Made by a program: the position numbers and the translations under genes. Of a DNA stretch of 7,782 bases, positions 1 to 6,391 are shown in pieces. The number at the start of each line of letters is the position of its first letter. The first letter of the stretch is position 1. The stretch is from Candidatus Omnitrophota bacterium (lineage in GTDB: Bacteria; Ratteibacteria; UBA8468; B48-G9; JAFGKM01), in the NCBI GenBank assembly GCA_023818785.1, contig JAMWCO010000062.1, positions 1-7,782 of the forward strand, given 5' to 3'. The notes beneath the pieces were generated by a model, which worked only from the letters and a program-made list of their open reading frames with translations, made no database searches and was not told the origin of the DNA.

Positions 1-1
1 C

Positions 2-859
2 CATAATGAATACCTTGAAAAAATAGCAGAAATAGGAATTTTAGGACTTTTAATTTATATTATATTTGTTTTAACTTTTATTATATTTTCAATAAAAAAT
101 AAAGAAAAAAAATCAAAAATTTTTCTACCAGGAATTATTGGTGGGATAATAAGTGTTTTATCTGACAATATCTTTTCAACAAATTTAACAAATCCATCAA
201 CAAGTATGTATTTCTGGTTTTTACTTGGTTTAACATACCAATATTTTAAAAAAGAAAAAATTAAATTTGATATTTCTAAAAATCTCTGGTATTCTATTAT
301 TTTTGCTTCCATAACCCTATCTATTTCCCATTCTTATTATAGAATATTGCCGCAAATTTATTTCAAAAAAGCAATATTTTCAAAAGATTATGGTGAGTTT
401 ATAGAAAAAAATAATTATTATGAAAGCATTAAATATTTTCAAGAGAGTATCAAAAATTATACTATTACCTGTCAATTAAACCCTTACAATTATGAGGCAT
501 ACTATAAACTTGCTTATGTTTATGGTAAATTGAATAAATATGAAAAGAGTAAAGAAATTTATCTATACATAAATAATTATCTTTTCCCTCATTTTGCTAA
601 AACAGATGCAAATCTTGGAACTATATACTTAAAAATTGGAGATATAGAAAAAGCATTAAAATATTATAAAATTGCTGAATGGTTTAATCCTTATGACCAG
701 GACATTTTATGTAGTATTGCATCAATTTATCTTATGTATTATAATAATATAAAAGAAGCAATTATATATTTAAACAGAATATTGAAAATAAATCCAAAGA
801 ATGAGTATGCAAATAGAGTATATTTTCTTTTAAAAAAAGAAGGGAAGATTAAAAATTGA
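2..859 (+). CDS. O-antigen ligase/polymerase-like membrane protein with C-terminal TPR repeats (5' end off window)
   Basis: The reading frame is open from base 2 to the TGA at 857-859, giving 285 visible residues; the ATG at 206 is internal, not the start. The first visible residues, HNEYLEKIAEIGILGL, match the conserved loop motif of the O-antigen ligase/Wzy_C family, which joins or polymerises lipid-linked glycans at the periplasmic face of the inner membrane. Hydrophobic segments follow at about residues 11-30, 43-58, 68-80 and 96-112. From about residue 132 to the end there are three or four TPR-like helical pairs, with landmarks LNPYNYEAYYKLAYVYG, DANLGTIYLKIGDIEKALKYY and IKEAIIYLNRILKINP. 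Fusion of a Wzy_C core to TPRs is known in this family; the TPRs probably bind a partner. The glycan substrate cannot be told, and it could be O-antigen, exopolysaccharide or a protein glycan. rpmB follows after 13 bases on the same strand. Confidence 0.8.
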   Translation, partial: HNEYLEKIAEIGILGLLIYIIFVLTFIIFSIKNKEKKSKIFLPGIIGGIISVLSDNIFSTNLTNPSTSMYFWFLLGLTYQYFKKEKIKFDISKNLWYSIIFASITLSISHSYYRILPQIYFKKAIFSKDYGEFIEKNNYYESIKYFQESIKNYTITCQLNPYNYEAYYKLAYVYGKLNKYEKSKEIYLYINNYLFPHFAKTDANLGTIYLKIGDIEKALKYYKIAEWFNPYDQDILCSIASIYLMYYNNIKEAIIYLNRILKINPKNEYANRVYFLLKKEGKIKN

Positions 860-864
860 GGAGG
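858..864 (+). promoter_or_regulatory. Shine-Dalgarno of rpmB
   Basis: GAGGAGG sits 8 bases before the rpmB ATG at 873 and overlaps the stop codon (TGA 857-859) of the upstream membrane-protein gene. It is the strongest ribosome-binding site in the window, as expected for a ribosomal protein, and its overlap with the preceding stop would also allow coupled translation. Confidence 0.8.
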
Positions 865-872
865 CAAACAAA

Positions 873-1079
873 ATGGCAAAAAGATGTGAAATTTGTGGTA
901 AAGAAGGAAGAAGTGGAAATAGAGTCAGTCATTCAAATAGGAAGACAAGAAGAACATGGAAACCAAATATCCAAAATGTTCGTGTTGAATATAATGGTAT
1001 TATAAAAAGAATGAAAATTTGCACAAAATGTTTAAAATCAGGAAAAGTTAAAATTCCTCCAAGGACGGTCCTCGGATAA
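873..1079 (+). CDS. rpmB: Large ribosomal subunit protein bL28
   Basis: This 68-residue basic protein is a structural component of the 50S subunit. It begins MAKRCEICGKEGRSGNRVSHSN, the standard bL28 opening, and carries the core KTRRTWKPNIQNVRV and the closing block KICTKCLKSGKV. Cysteines at residues 5, 8, 50 and 53 form two CxxC pairs, so this is the zinc-binding (C+) version of bL28. Length is normal for the C+ type. After SGKVK the last residues, IPPRTVLG, are encoded within a GC-rich near-palindrome and overlap the end of recJ on the other strand by 32 bases. A strong Shine-Dalgarno lies 8 bases before the ATG. Its position directly behind an O-antigen-ligase-like gene, rather than next to other ribosomal genes, is not functionally informative. 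I could not identify a convincing dedicated promoter in the AT-rich upstream sequence. Confidence 0.96.
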   Translation: MAKRCEICGKEGRSGNRVSHSNRKTRRTWKPNIQNVRVEYNGIIKRMKICTKCLKSGKVKIPPRTVLG

Positions 1080-2613
1080 CAAGTATGATTTTGTAGTAAC
1101 CATCTATTTTTTTTATTTCTGGGGTATAAAATATATCTCTTATCTCTTCTTTCAATTTATTTTTTTCAACTTTACATTCAAAGATTGAATTGCCCTTTTT
1201 AGCCCAGTAAATATCTTCATTTCCCTTTTTTATTTTTTTAATAAGGACATTCTTGCTTAGGAAAACTGGTGGATTATTACCTTTACCATACGGTTTCAAA
1301 AGATTAAGATATTCAAAAATTTCTGGTTTTATATCTTCTATGTCCAATATTGTATCAAAATATTCTTGATTTTTTGATAAATTTTCTATTTTAAGATTTT
1401 TCCAGTAATTTTCTATTTCTTCTTTATCTTTAACATTAAATTTAAATCCTATTGCATTCTTATGTCCACCAAATGATAAAAATTTATCTTTTATCTTTTT
1501 CATATTTTCATACAAATTAAAATTATCAGGTGCCCTTCCAGAACCTTTAATTATATCTTTTTTCTTACTCATCACAAGAAATGGTAGATTAAATCTTTCA
1601 ACAAGGCGACTACTTATAATTCCACATAATGATTCTGGTAAATCATCAAAGATTATAAATCTATTTTCAAAACCATATTTATTTTCAATAGATTTTGTCA
1701 CTTTTTTAATTATCTGATACCTTTTCCTATCAAGTTGTTCAATCTCTTTTAACAAATTTTCAATCTCTTTTTCTTCTTCTTCAAGAAGTAAATGTAAAGA
1801 TACAATAGGCTTACCAAATCTTCCAGGAGAATTAAGTTTTGGATTAATCTTTATTTTAATATCTTCTACTTTAATTTCTCTATCGTTTAAATATTTTGAA
1901 ACAAGAAAGTTTAATCCCTTAATTTTTGAATTTTTCAAATTTTTCATCATTTCTTTCACAAAAATTCTATTATCATCTGTTAATTTCACATTTTCATTTA
2001 AAGTTGCAAGCCCTGCAATGCATATATAATCACTAAGAGAAAATGGATAATAATTTGAAACTAAATCTTGAAATAGTTTTAAAGATAATCCTGTAGCAGA
2101 AAAATCAATCCCTTTTGAACTTAAAATAGGATGAATGTAAATATGCTTTTCTGGTAAATATTCAATTTCTGTTTGATGATGGTCAATTACTATAACTTTT
2201 AAATTATTTTCAGCACATCTTTTTAAGAATTTATATGATGATACACCTATGTCTACAAGTATTATAAGTTTATACCTTTCTTTTAAAAAATAATCAACCA
2301 ATTCTTCTTCAATTTCATAATCTTCAAATCGTGAAGTTAAATAATAATTAAATTCAACATTTTTATCCTGCAAAAATTTTAAAATAAAAAATACACCAGC
2401 AATGCCATCAATATCTCCATCTCCATAAATAAATATCTTTTCTTTTTTTTCAATACTTTTTATAATTTCTTCACTGGCAAGTTCAATTGTCTCTATAATA
2501 TTAGGTTGTGAGAGGTCATTTAAAGTAGGATAAAGAAACTTCTGAATTTCTCTTTGATTCTTTATATTTTTCTTATAAAGAATCTCTCTTAAAAATTTTG
2601 GTATATTATCCAT
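1048..2613 (-). CDS. recJ: Single-stranded-DNA-specific exonuclease RecJ
   Basis: This 521-residue protein belongs to the DHH/DHHA1 phosphoesterase superfamily. RecJ degrades single-stranded DNA 5' to 3' in recombinational, mismatch and base-excision repair in the cytoplasm. Visible motifs, in order: motif I GDGDIDG at 64-70 (metal-binding Asp 65, 67, 69), motif II Asp121 in LVDIG, the DHH triad at 144-146, NSPGR at 261-265, GSGR at 357-360, the DHHA1 GGH at 382-384, and an OB-fold landmark, LLKPYGKGNNPPVF, at 438-451. This is the full RecJ domain order, at slightly less than usual length (often about 560). The usual motif IV (ADVVPL type) reads LNENVKL at 205-211, with Glu207 where Asp is expected. 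The ATG overlaps the stop of the dCMP deaminase gene (ATGGATAA), and no Shine-Dalgarno is visible, so translation probably relies on reinitiation. The 3' end overlaps rpmB by 32 bases. Confidence 0.93.
   Translation of the reverse strand: MDNIPKFLREILYKKNIKNQREIQKFLYPTLNDLSQPNIIETIELASEEIIKSIEKKEKIFIYGDGDIDGIAGVFFILKFLQDKNVEFNYYLTSRFEDYEIEEELVDYFLKERYKLIILVDIGVSSYKFLKRCAENNLKVIVIDHHQTEIEYLPEKHIYIHPILSSKGIDFSATGLSLKLFQDLVSNYYPFSLSDYICIAGLATLNENVKLTDDNRIFVKEMMKNLKNSKIKGLNFLVSKYLNDREIKVEDIKIKINPKLNSPGRFGKPIVSLHLLLEEEEKEIENLLKEIEQLDRKRYQIIKKVTKSIENKYGFENRFIIFDDLPESLCGIISSRLVERFNLPFLVMSKKKDIIKGSGRAPDNFNLYENMKKIKDKFLSFGGHKNAIGFKFNVKDKEEIENYWKNLKIENLSKNQEYFDTILDIEDIKPEIFEYLNLLKPYGKGNNPPVFLSKNVLIKKIKKGNEDIYWAKKGNSIFECKVEKNKLKEEIRDIFYTPEIKKIDGYYKIILVIRGPSLEEF
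1058..1076 (-). terminator. GC-rich hairpin at the rpmB/recJ convergence, candidate terminator
   Basis: The segment forms a stem of 8 pairs around a 3-base loop (1066-1068). One position (1061 with 1073) is an A-C mismatch in the rightward RNA but a G-U wobble in the leftward RNA, so the stem is complete only in the recJ-strand transcript. It is conspicuously GC-rich in an AT-rich window. It lies inside both coding ends, about 8 bases before the recJ stop. No clean U-tract follows on either strand; the leftward side has only GGAATTTTAACTTTT. A terminator or a 3'-end-protecting hairpin for one or both convergent transcripts is plausible but not shown. Confidence 0.35.
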
Positions 2614-3076
2614 TTTTTAAGTATCTAACTTTTATTTTTGCCTCTTTTAATATACTTTCAGCCAATTTATCAGGGTATCCTTCTTCTATTATTATTTCTT
2701 CTATTCCTGCATTTATAATCATTTTAGCACATACACTACAAGGATGACATGTTATATACAATTTACTCCCTTTAATTGAAACACCATGATATGCTGACTG
2801 TAAAATTGCATTCTGTTCTGCATGAAGCCCTCTACATAACTCATGCCTTTCTCCTGATGGAATATTAAGTTTTTCTCTTATACAACCAACTTCTTCACAA
2901 TGAGAAATTCCTGTTGGTGCTCCATTATATCCTGTTGCAAGAATTCTTTTATCCTTTACTAAAACTGCTCCAACTTTTCTCCTTAAACAAGTTGACCTTT
3001 CCGAAACAATTTTAGCAATCTTCATAAAATATGTATCCCAGTCAGGTCTTTTATTATGGATAGATTGGGAACTCAC
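2606..3076 (-). CDS. comEB: dCMP deaminase (ComEB/T4 Cd type)
   Basis: A cytoplasmic zinc enzyme that deaminates dCMP to dUMP, the precursor for thymidylate synthase. I choose the GTG at 3076 (156 residues) because AAGGAG at 3085-3090 lies exactly 8 bases upstream; a TTG two codons earlier (3082) is possible but sits too close to that site. Counting from GTG, the catalytic HAE triad is at 85-87 in GLHAEQNAI and the zinc-binding PCxxC at 112-116 in CHPCSVCAK. The KRPDWDTYFM opening, LRRKVGAVLV and GYNGAPTG are family landmarks. Extra Cys/His residues in SHCEEVGC and HELCRG match the insertion of the ComEB/phage T4 family, where a second structural zinc is known; that it is bound here is inference. 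The start lies inside the 3' end of glyA, and the stop overlaps the recJ start by 8 bases, so all three are probably co-translated. In Gram-positives the name comEB comes from the competence operon; nothing here points to competence. Confidence 0.93.
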   Translation of the reverse strand: MSSQSIHNKRPDWDTYFMKIAKIVSERSTCLRRKVGAVLVKDKRILATGYNGAPTGISHCEEVGCIREKLNIPSGERHELCRGLHAEQNAILQSAYHGVSIKGSKLYITCHPCSVCAKMIINAGIEEIIIEEGYPDKLAESILKEAKIKVRYLKNG

Positions 3077-4283
3077 TTGCAAATCTCCTTATTTTTTTAC
3101 TTATTTCTTTTAACATTTTTTCATTTTCTCTATTTTTTAATGTTTCATCAATCCACTCAACTATCCTTATCATATCTTTCTCTTTCATACCTCTACTTGT
3201 TATACATGGGGTTCCAACCCTTATCCCACTTGTTATTGAAGGAGGAAGTTTATCAAAAGGGATTAAATTTTTGTTTGTAATTATTCCTACTTTTTCAAGA
3301 ATTTCTTGTGCCTGTAAACCTGTTATTTTTTTATTTCTCAAATCAATTACAAACATATGTGTATCTGTTCCATTACTCACAATCCTATAATTTCTATTTT
3401 TAAACTCTTCACATAAAACTTTACAATTTTTAACTATTTGATTTTGATATCTTATAAATTTTTTTGTCATCGCTTCTTTAAAAGCAACTGCTTTACCTGC
3501 AATAACATGAACAAGTGGACCACCTTGAATTCCAGGAATTATACTACTATCAATCTTTTCTTTAAATTCATTTTTACAAAGAATCAACCCTCCTCTTGGT
3601 CCTCTTAATGTCTTATGGGTTGTTGATGTAATAAATTCACAAAAATTTACTGGTCCTGGATGTAATTTTGCGACAATAAGTCCTGCAATATGAGCAATAT
3701 CAGCAAGTAAATATGCATTCACTTCTTTTGCTATTTTACTAAATTTTTCAAAATCAATTATTCTTGAATATGAACTACTTCCACATACAATAATCTTTGG
3801 CTTTTCTCTAATCGCAATCTCTCTTACTTTTTCATAATCAATAAGTTCTGTTTCTTTATCTACTGAGTAAAAATATGTCTTATAAAGCATACCTGAAAAA
3901 TTGACTTTTACTCCATGAGTTAAATGTCCACCTGAACTTATATCCATTGCAAGTATTTTATCTCCTGGATTTAATACAGAAAAATAAACAGCCATATTTG
4001 CCTGACTTCCTGAATGTGGCTGAACATTAGCATGTTCTGCATTAAAAAGTTTACAAGCTCTTTCTATAGCCAACTTTTCAACAACATCAACATATTTACA
4101 TCCACCATAATATCTTCTGCCTGGATAACCCTCTGCATACTTATTTGTAAATATTGAACCAACAACTTTTAAAATATTTTTACTAACAATGTTTTCAGAT
4201 GGAATTAAATTTATCGTATATCTCTGTTTTTCTACTTCTTTTTTTAAAGCATAATATATTTCATGGTCAAATTTTTTCAACAT
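3054..4283 (-). CDS. glyA: Serine hydroxymethyltransferase
   Basis: This 409-residue cytoplasmic PLP enzyme interconverts serine plus tetrahydrofolate with glycine plus 5,10-methylene-THF, the main source of one-carbon units. Length is typical of the bacterial family. Landmarks: LIPSEN at 26-31, NKYAEGYPGRRYYGG at 47-61, SGSQAN at 91-96, SGGHLTHG at 117-124, DIAHIAGL at 195-202 (Asp and His that contact PLP), and TTHKTLRGPRGG at 221-232 with Lys224 as the Schiff-base lysine. SGIRVGTP at 352-359 carries Arg355, which binds the substrate carboxylate. All key residues are intact. The ATG is preceded by AGAGGTG and overlaps the end of glyS by 17 bases; the 3' end overlaps the dCMP deaminase start. 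Context makes sense twice: glycine for the adjacent glycyl-tRNA synthetase, and methylene-THF alongside dCMP deaminase for dTMP synthesis. Confidence 0.97.
   Translation of the reverse strand: MLKKFDHEIYYALKKEVEKQRYTINLIPSENIVSKNILKVVGSIFTNKYAEGYPGRRYYGGCKYVDVVEKLAIERACKLFNAEHANVQPHSGSQANMAVYFSVLNPGDKILAMDISSGGHLTHGVKVNFSGMLYKTYFYSVDKETELIDYEKVREIAIREKPKIIVCGSSSYSRIIDFEKFSKIAKEVNAYLLADIAHIAGLIVAKLHPGPVNFCEFITSTTHKTLRGPRGGLILCKNEFKEKIDSSIIPGIQGGPLVHVIAGKAVAFKEAMTKKFIRYQNQIVKNCKVLCEEFKNRNYRIVSNGTDTHMFVIDLRNKKITGLQAQEILEKVGIITNKNLIPFDKLPPSITSGIRVGTPCITSRGMKEKDMIRIVEWIDETLKNRENEKMLKEISKKIRRFASEFPIYP
3085..3090 (-). promoter_or_regulatory. Shine-Dalgarno that decides the dCMP deaminase start
   Basis: AAGGAG on the minus strand lies inside the glyA coding region. 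It is 8 bases before the GTG at 3076-3074 (ideal spacing) but only 2 bases before the alternative TTG at 3082-3080. The spacing favours the GTG start. Confidence 0.65.
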
Positions 4284-6354
4284 TCCCCACCTCTTTTATC
4301 GGAATAAATGAAAAATCAGCAAATTTTATAAAAATATCATTTATTTTTTGGAGTAAGGATAATCTATTATTCCTAATTTTTTCATCTTCAACCATAACAA
4401 AAACATTATCAAAAAATTTATCTATTGGCTTTTTCCATTTCTTCATCTCTTCAAGAAAATCCTTATATTTTTTTTCAAAATAATATCTTTCCATTATTTC
4501 TTTATTTTCTTTCAAAAACTGATAAAGTTCCTTCTCTGCATCTTCTCTCAATAATTCTTCAATAAAATCTCCATATTCAATTTTTTTATCCTTTGCCTGT
4601 TTTAACATATTTGCAACCCTTATAAATGGTATTAAAACATCCTCTCCTTTCCCATCTATCACAACAACTTTTATAGCATCAATCTTTCTTTTTATTTCAA
4701 AAAGATTATTTTTTTCAATAGAGATAACTGCTCTCCTTAATCCCTGTTTGAATCCATATCCTATTAATAAATTTTCTGTTCTCATAAGTATAAATTCAAT
4801 AACTGATTTTTTAATCTCTTCTTGATTTCTATTTAATATCTCAAGCGTCTTTTCTACAAGTTCAGATATTGAAACTTCTATTCCTTTATCCCATATAATT
4901 TCAATCATGCCTGTTGTTATTCTTTTTATGCCAAATGGGTCTTGGTCTCCTCTTATTTCAATCCTTTCACTCATTAAACTACATATTGTTTCAATTCTAT
5001 CAGCAATTGACAAAATCGCACTTTCAATAAATTTAGGTTTTTTATCTCCTTGAAATCTTGGTAAATAATGTTCCTCTATTGATTTTGAGATAATTTCATC
5101 ATATCCATTTTTTTCAGCATAAATTCTTCCAACAATACCCTGCAAAGATGGGAATTCACTTACAAGTAATGTTGCAAGGTCATTCTTAAAAAGAGAAATA
5201 AGAAGATTTATCCTTTCAATCATATTTTTATCAAAATTCAAATTTTCACATAACCAATTACAAATCTTCCTTATCCTTTCAACTCTATCGTAAATTGTTC
5301 CAAAATGCGGATGATAGACAATATTTTTAAGGTCGTCCAAGTATTCAATAAATGGTTTTTTGTTTAAATCCTGTTTCATAAAAAAAACTGCATCTTCAAT
5401 TTTGTTTTCTATAACTTTTTGGTAATCTTCTTTTATATTTTCATTAAAAATACCATCGCACACAATAATGAATTTAGAATAAATCTCCCCTTTTTCATCA
5501 AAAATAGGTATCCCTTTTACATTTAAAATTATTGAAAAAATAATTTCTTTTGGTAAGTCCTTATATTTTTCTGGTAAATCACAAATACCACATATAGGAT
5601 ATTCAACAAGAGATATTATTTTTTTAATTAAATCATTTTCATAGATATATCCTTCTGGTATAAGTTTCTTTATCTGCTCCTCTATCATTCTTTTTCTTAC
5701 TTCAGGGTCAAAAATAACAAAGTTTTTAAGGATTTTATCAAAGTAATCTTTTGTATCTTTTATTCTTATTCTTCTATCTGACAAAACTCTATGTCCATAA
5801 GTAAATTTACTGCTTTTAATACCACCTATTTCTATTGGAATCCTTTTTTCTCCATAGATACAGAAAATATATCTTATTGGTCTAAAAAATTTAAAACCAC
5901 TCTCATTCCATATCATTGCTCTTGGAATCTCAAATTTTCTCAATGCTTCATTTATGATATTATTAAAAATTTTTTCTATTTTTTCACCCTTTTCTTTTTT
6001 AATAATTCCTATAACTTTTTTCCCTTTCTTCTCAAATATTTTAAGTTCATTTAAATTAACTTTATTATTATCAGCAAATTTTTTAGCAACTTCTGTCCAT
6101 TTTTTATCCTCATCAATGCATATTTCTAAAGGTGGACCAAAGATTTCTGTTATCTTATCCTTTTGTCTATCTTCAACTTCTTTCAAAAAAATAATTATTC
6201 GCCTTATAGTATAAAAAATATTTAAGTAGTTATATTCAATCCTTAAATCTTTCAAAATCTTTTCAAGTATAGGTAAAAACTTATTTATTAAATATTCTCC
6301 ACAATCAGATGGCAAATCTTCAACTCCTATTTCAAAAACAAGGTTTTTTTTCAT
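4267..6354 (-). CDS. glyS: Glycyl-tRNA synthetase beta subunit
   Basis: This 695-residue subunit belongs to the bacterial alpha2beta2 glycyl-tRNA synthetase; it recognises and holds tRNA-Gly, while the alpha subunit (GlyQ) activates glycine. Full-length for the family. Landmarks: opening LVFEIGVEDLPS at 5-16; AMIWNESGFKFFRPIRY at 146-162; TYGHRV at 185-190; an HD-like region with KNDLATLLVSEFPSLQG at 390-406, EEHYLPRFQGDKKP at 427-440 and ADRIETI at 451-457; DQDPFGIKR at 470-478. The C-terminal DALR-like anticodon-binding region carries DKFFDNVFVMVEDEKIRNNR at 645-664. The ATG has AAAGGA 5 bases upstream. The TGA stop lies inside the glyA start (17-base overlap), while a 37-base gap separates it from lptG upstream. 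No glyQ is adjacent, although the two subunit genes are usually neighbours; the alpha subunit must be encoded elsewhere. Confidence 0.96.
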   Translation of the reverse strand: MKKNLVFEIGVEDLPSDCGEYLINKFLPILEKILKDLRIEYNYLNIFYTIRRIIIFLKEVEDRQKDKITEIFGPPLEICIDEDKKWTEVAKKFADNNKVNLNELKIFEKKGKKVIGIIKKEKGEKIEKIFNNIINEALRKFEIPRAMIWNESGFKFFRPIRYIFCIYGEKRIPIEIGGIKSSKFTYGHRVLSDRRIRIKDTKDYFDKILKNFVIFDPEVRKRMIEEQIKKLIPEGYIYENDLIKKIISLVEYPICGICDLPEKYKDLPKEIIFSIILNVKGIPIFDEKGEIYSKFIIVCDGIFNENIKEDYQKVIENKIEDAVFFMKQDLNKKPFIEYLDDLKNIVYHPHFGTIYDRVERIRKICNWLCENLNFDKNMIERINLLISLFKNDLATLLVSEFPSLQGIVGRIYAEKNGYDEIISKSIEEHYLPRFQGDKKPKFIESAILSIADRIETICSLMSERIEIRGDQDPFGIKRITTGMIEIIWDKGIEVSISELVEKTLEILNRNQEEIKKSVIEFILMRTENLLIGYGFKQGLRRAVISIEKNNLFEIKRKIDAIKVVVIDGKGEDVLIPFIRVANMLKQAKDKKIEYGDFIEELLREDAEKELYQFLKENKEIMERYYFEKKYKDFLEEMKKWKKPIDKFFDNVFVMVEDEKIRNNRLSLLQKINDIFIKFADFSFIPIKEVGNVEKI

Positions 6355-6391
6355 CCTTATCCTTTTTTTATATATTACAAAATTTTCCGTT
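6355..6391 (-). other. 37-base spacer between lptG and glyS
   Basis: This is the only real gap inside the leftward gene series. It is nearly all A/T and contains the glyS ribosome-binding site (AAAGGA, 6360-6365). I see no hairpin with a U-tract, so transcription probably runs through from lptG. A TATATT-like string on either strand is expected by chance at this composition and is not called as a promoter. Confidence 0.5.

Noticed and set aside
55..312. Leftward open frame of about 85 codons
   Set aside because: It is antisense to the O-antigen-ligase-like gene, whose frame carries a recognisable motif, membrane helices and TPRs; nothing supports the opposite strand.
782..824. TTGAAA at 782 with TATGCA/TATATT downstream as a possible rpmB promoter
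   Set aside because: Spacings or -10 matches are poor, and such strings are frequent by chance in sequence this AT-rich; rpmB may simply be co-transcribed with the upstream gene.
3056..3280. Rightward open frame of about 74 codons opposite the glyA 3' end
   Set aside because: It is antisense to conserved SHMT sequence; the Leu/Phe/Ser/Tyr-rich translation is a composition artefact.
4199..4483. Rightward open frame of about 94 codons across the glyA/glyS junction
   Set aside because: It lies antisense to two well-identified genes, has no family resemblance, and is rich in Phe/Ser/Leu as expected for the complement of AT-rich coding sequence.
5791..6214. Two overlapping rightward open frames opposite glyS
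   Set aside because: Both are antisense shadows of conserved glyS sequence with Phe/Ile-rich low-complexity translations and no convincing ribosome-binding sites.
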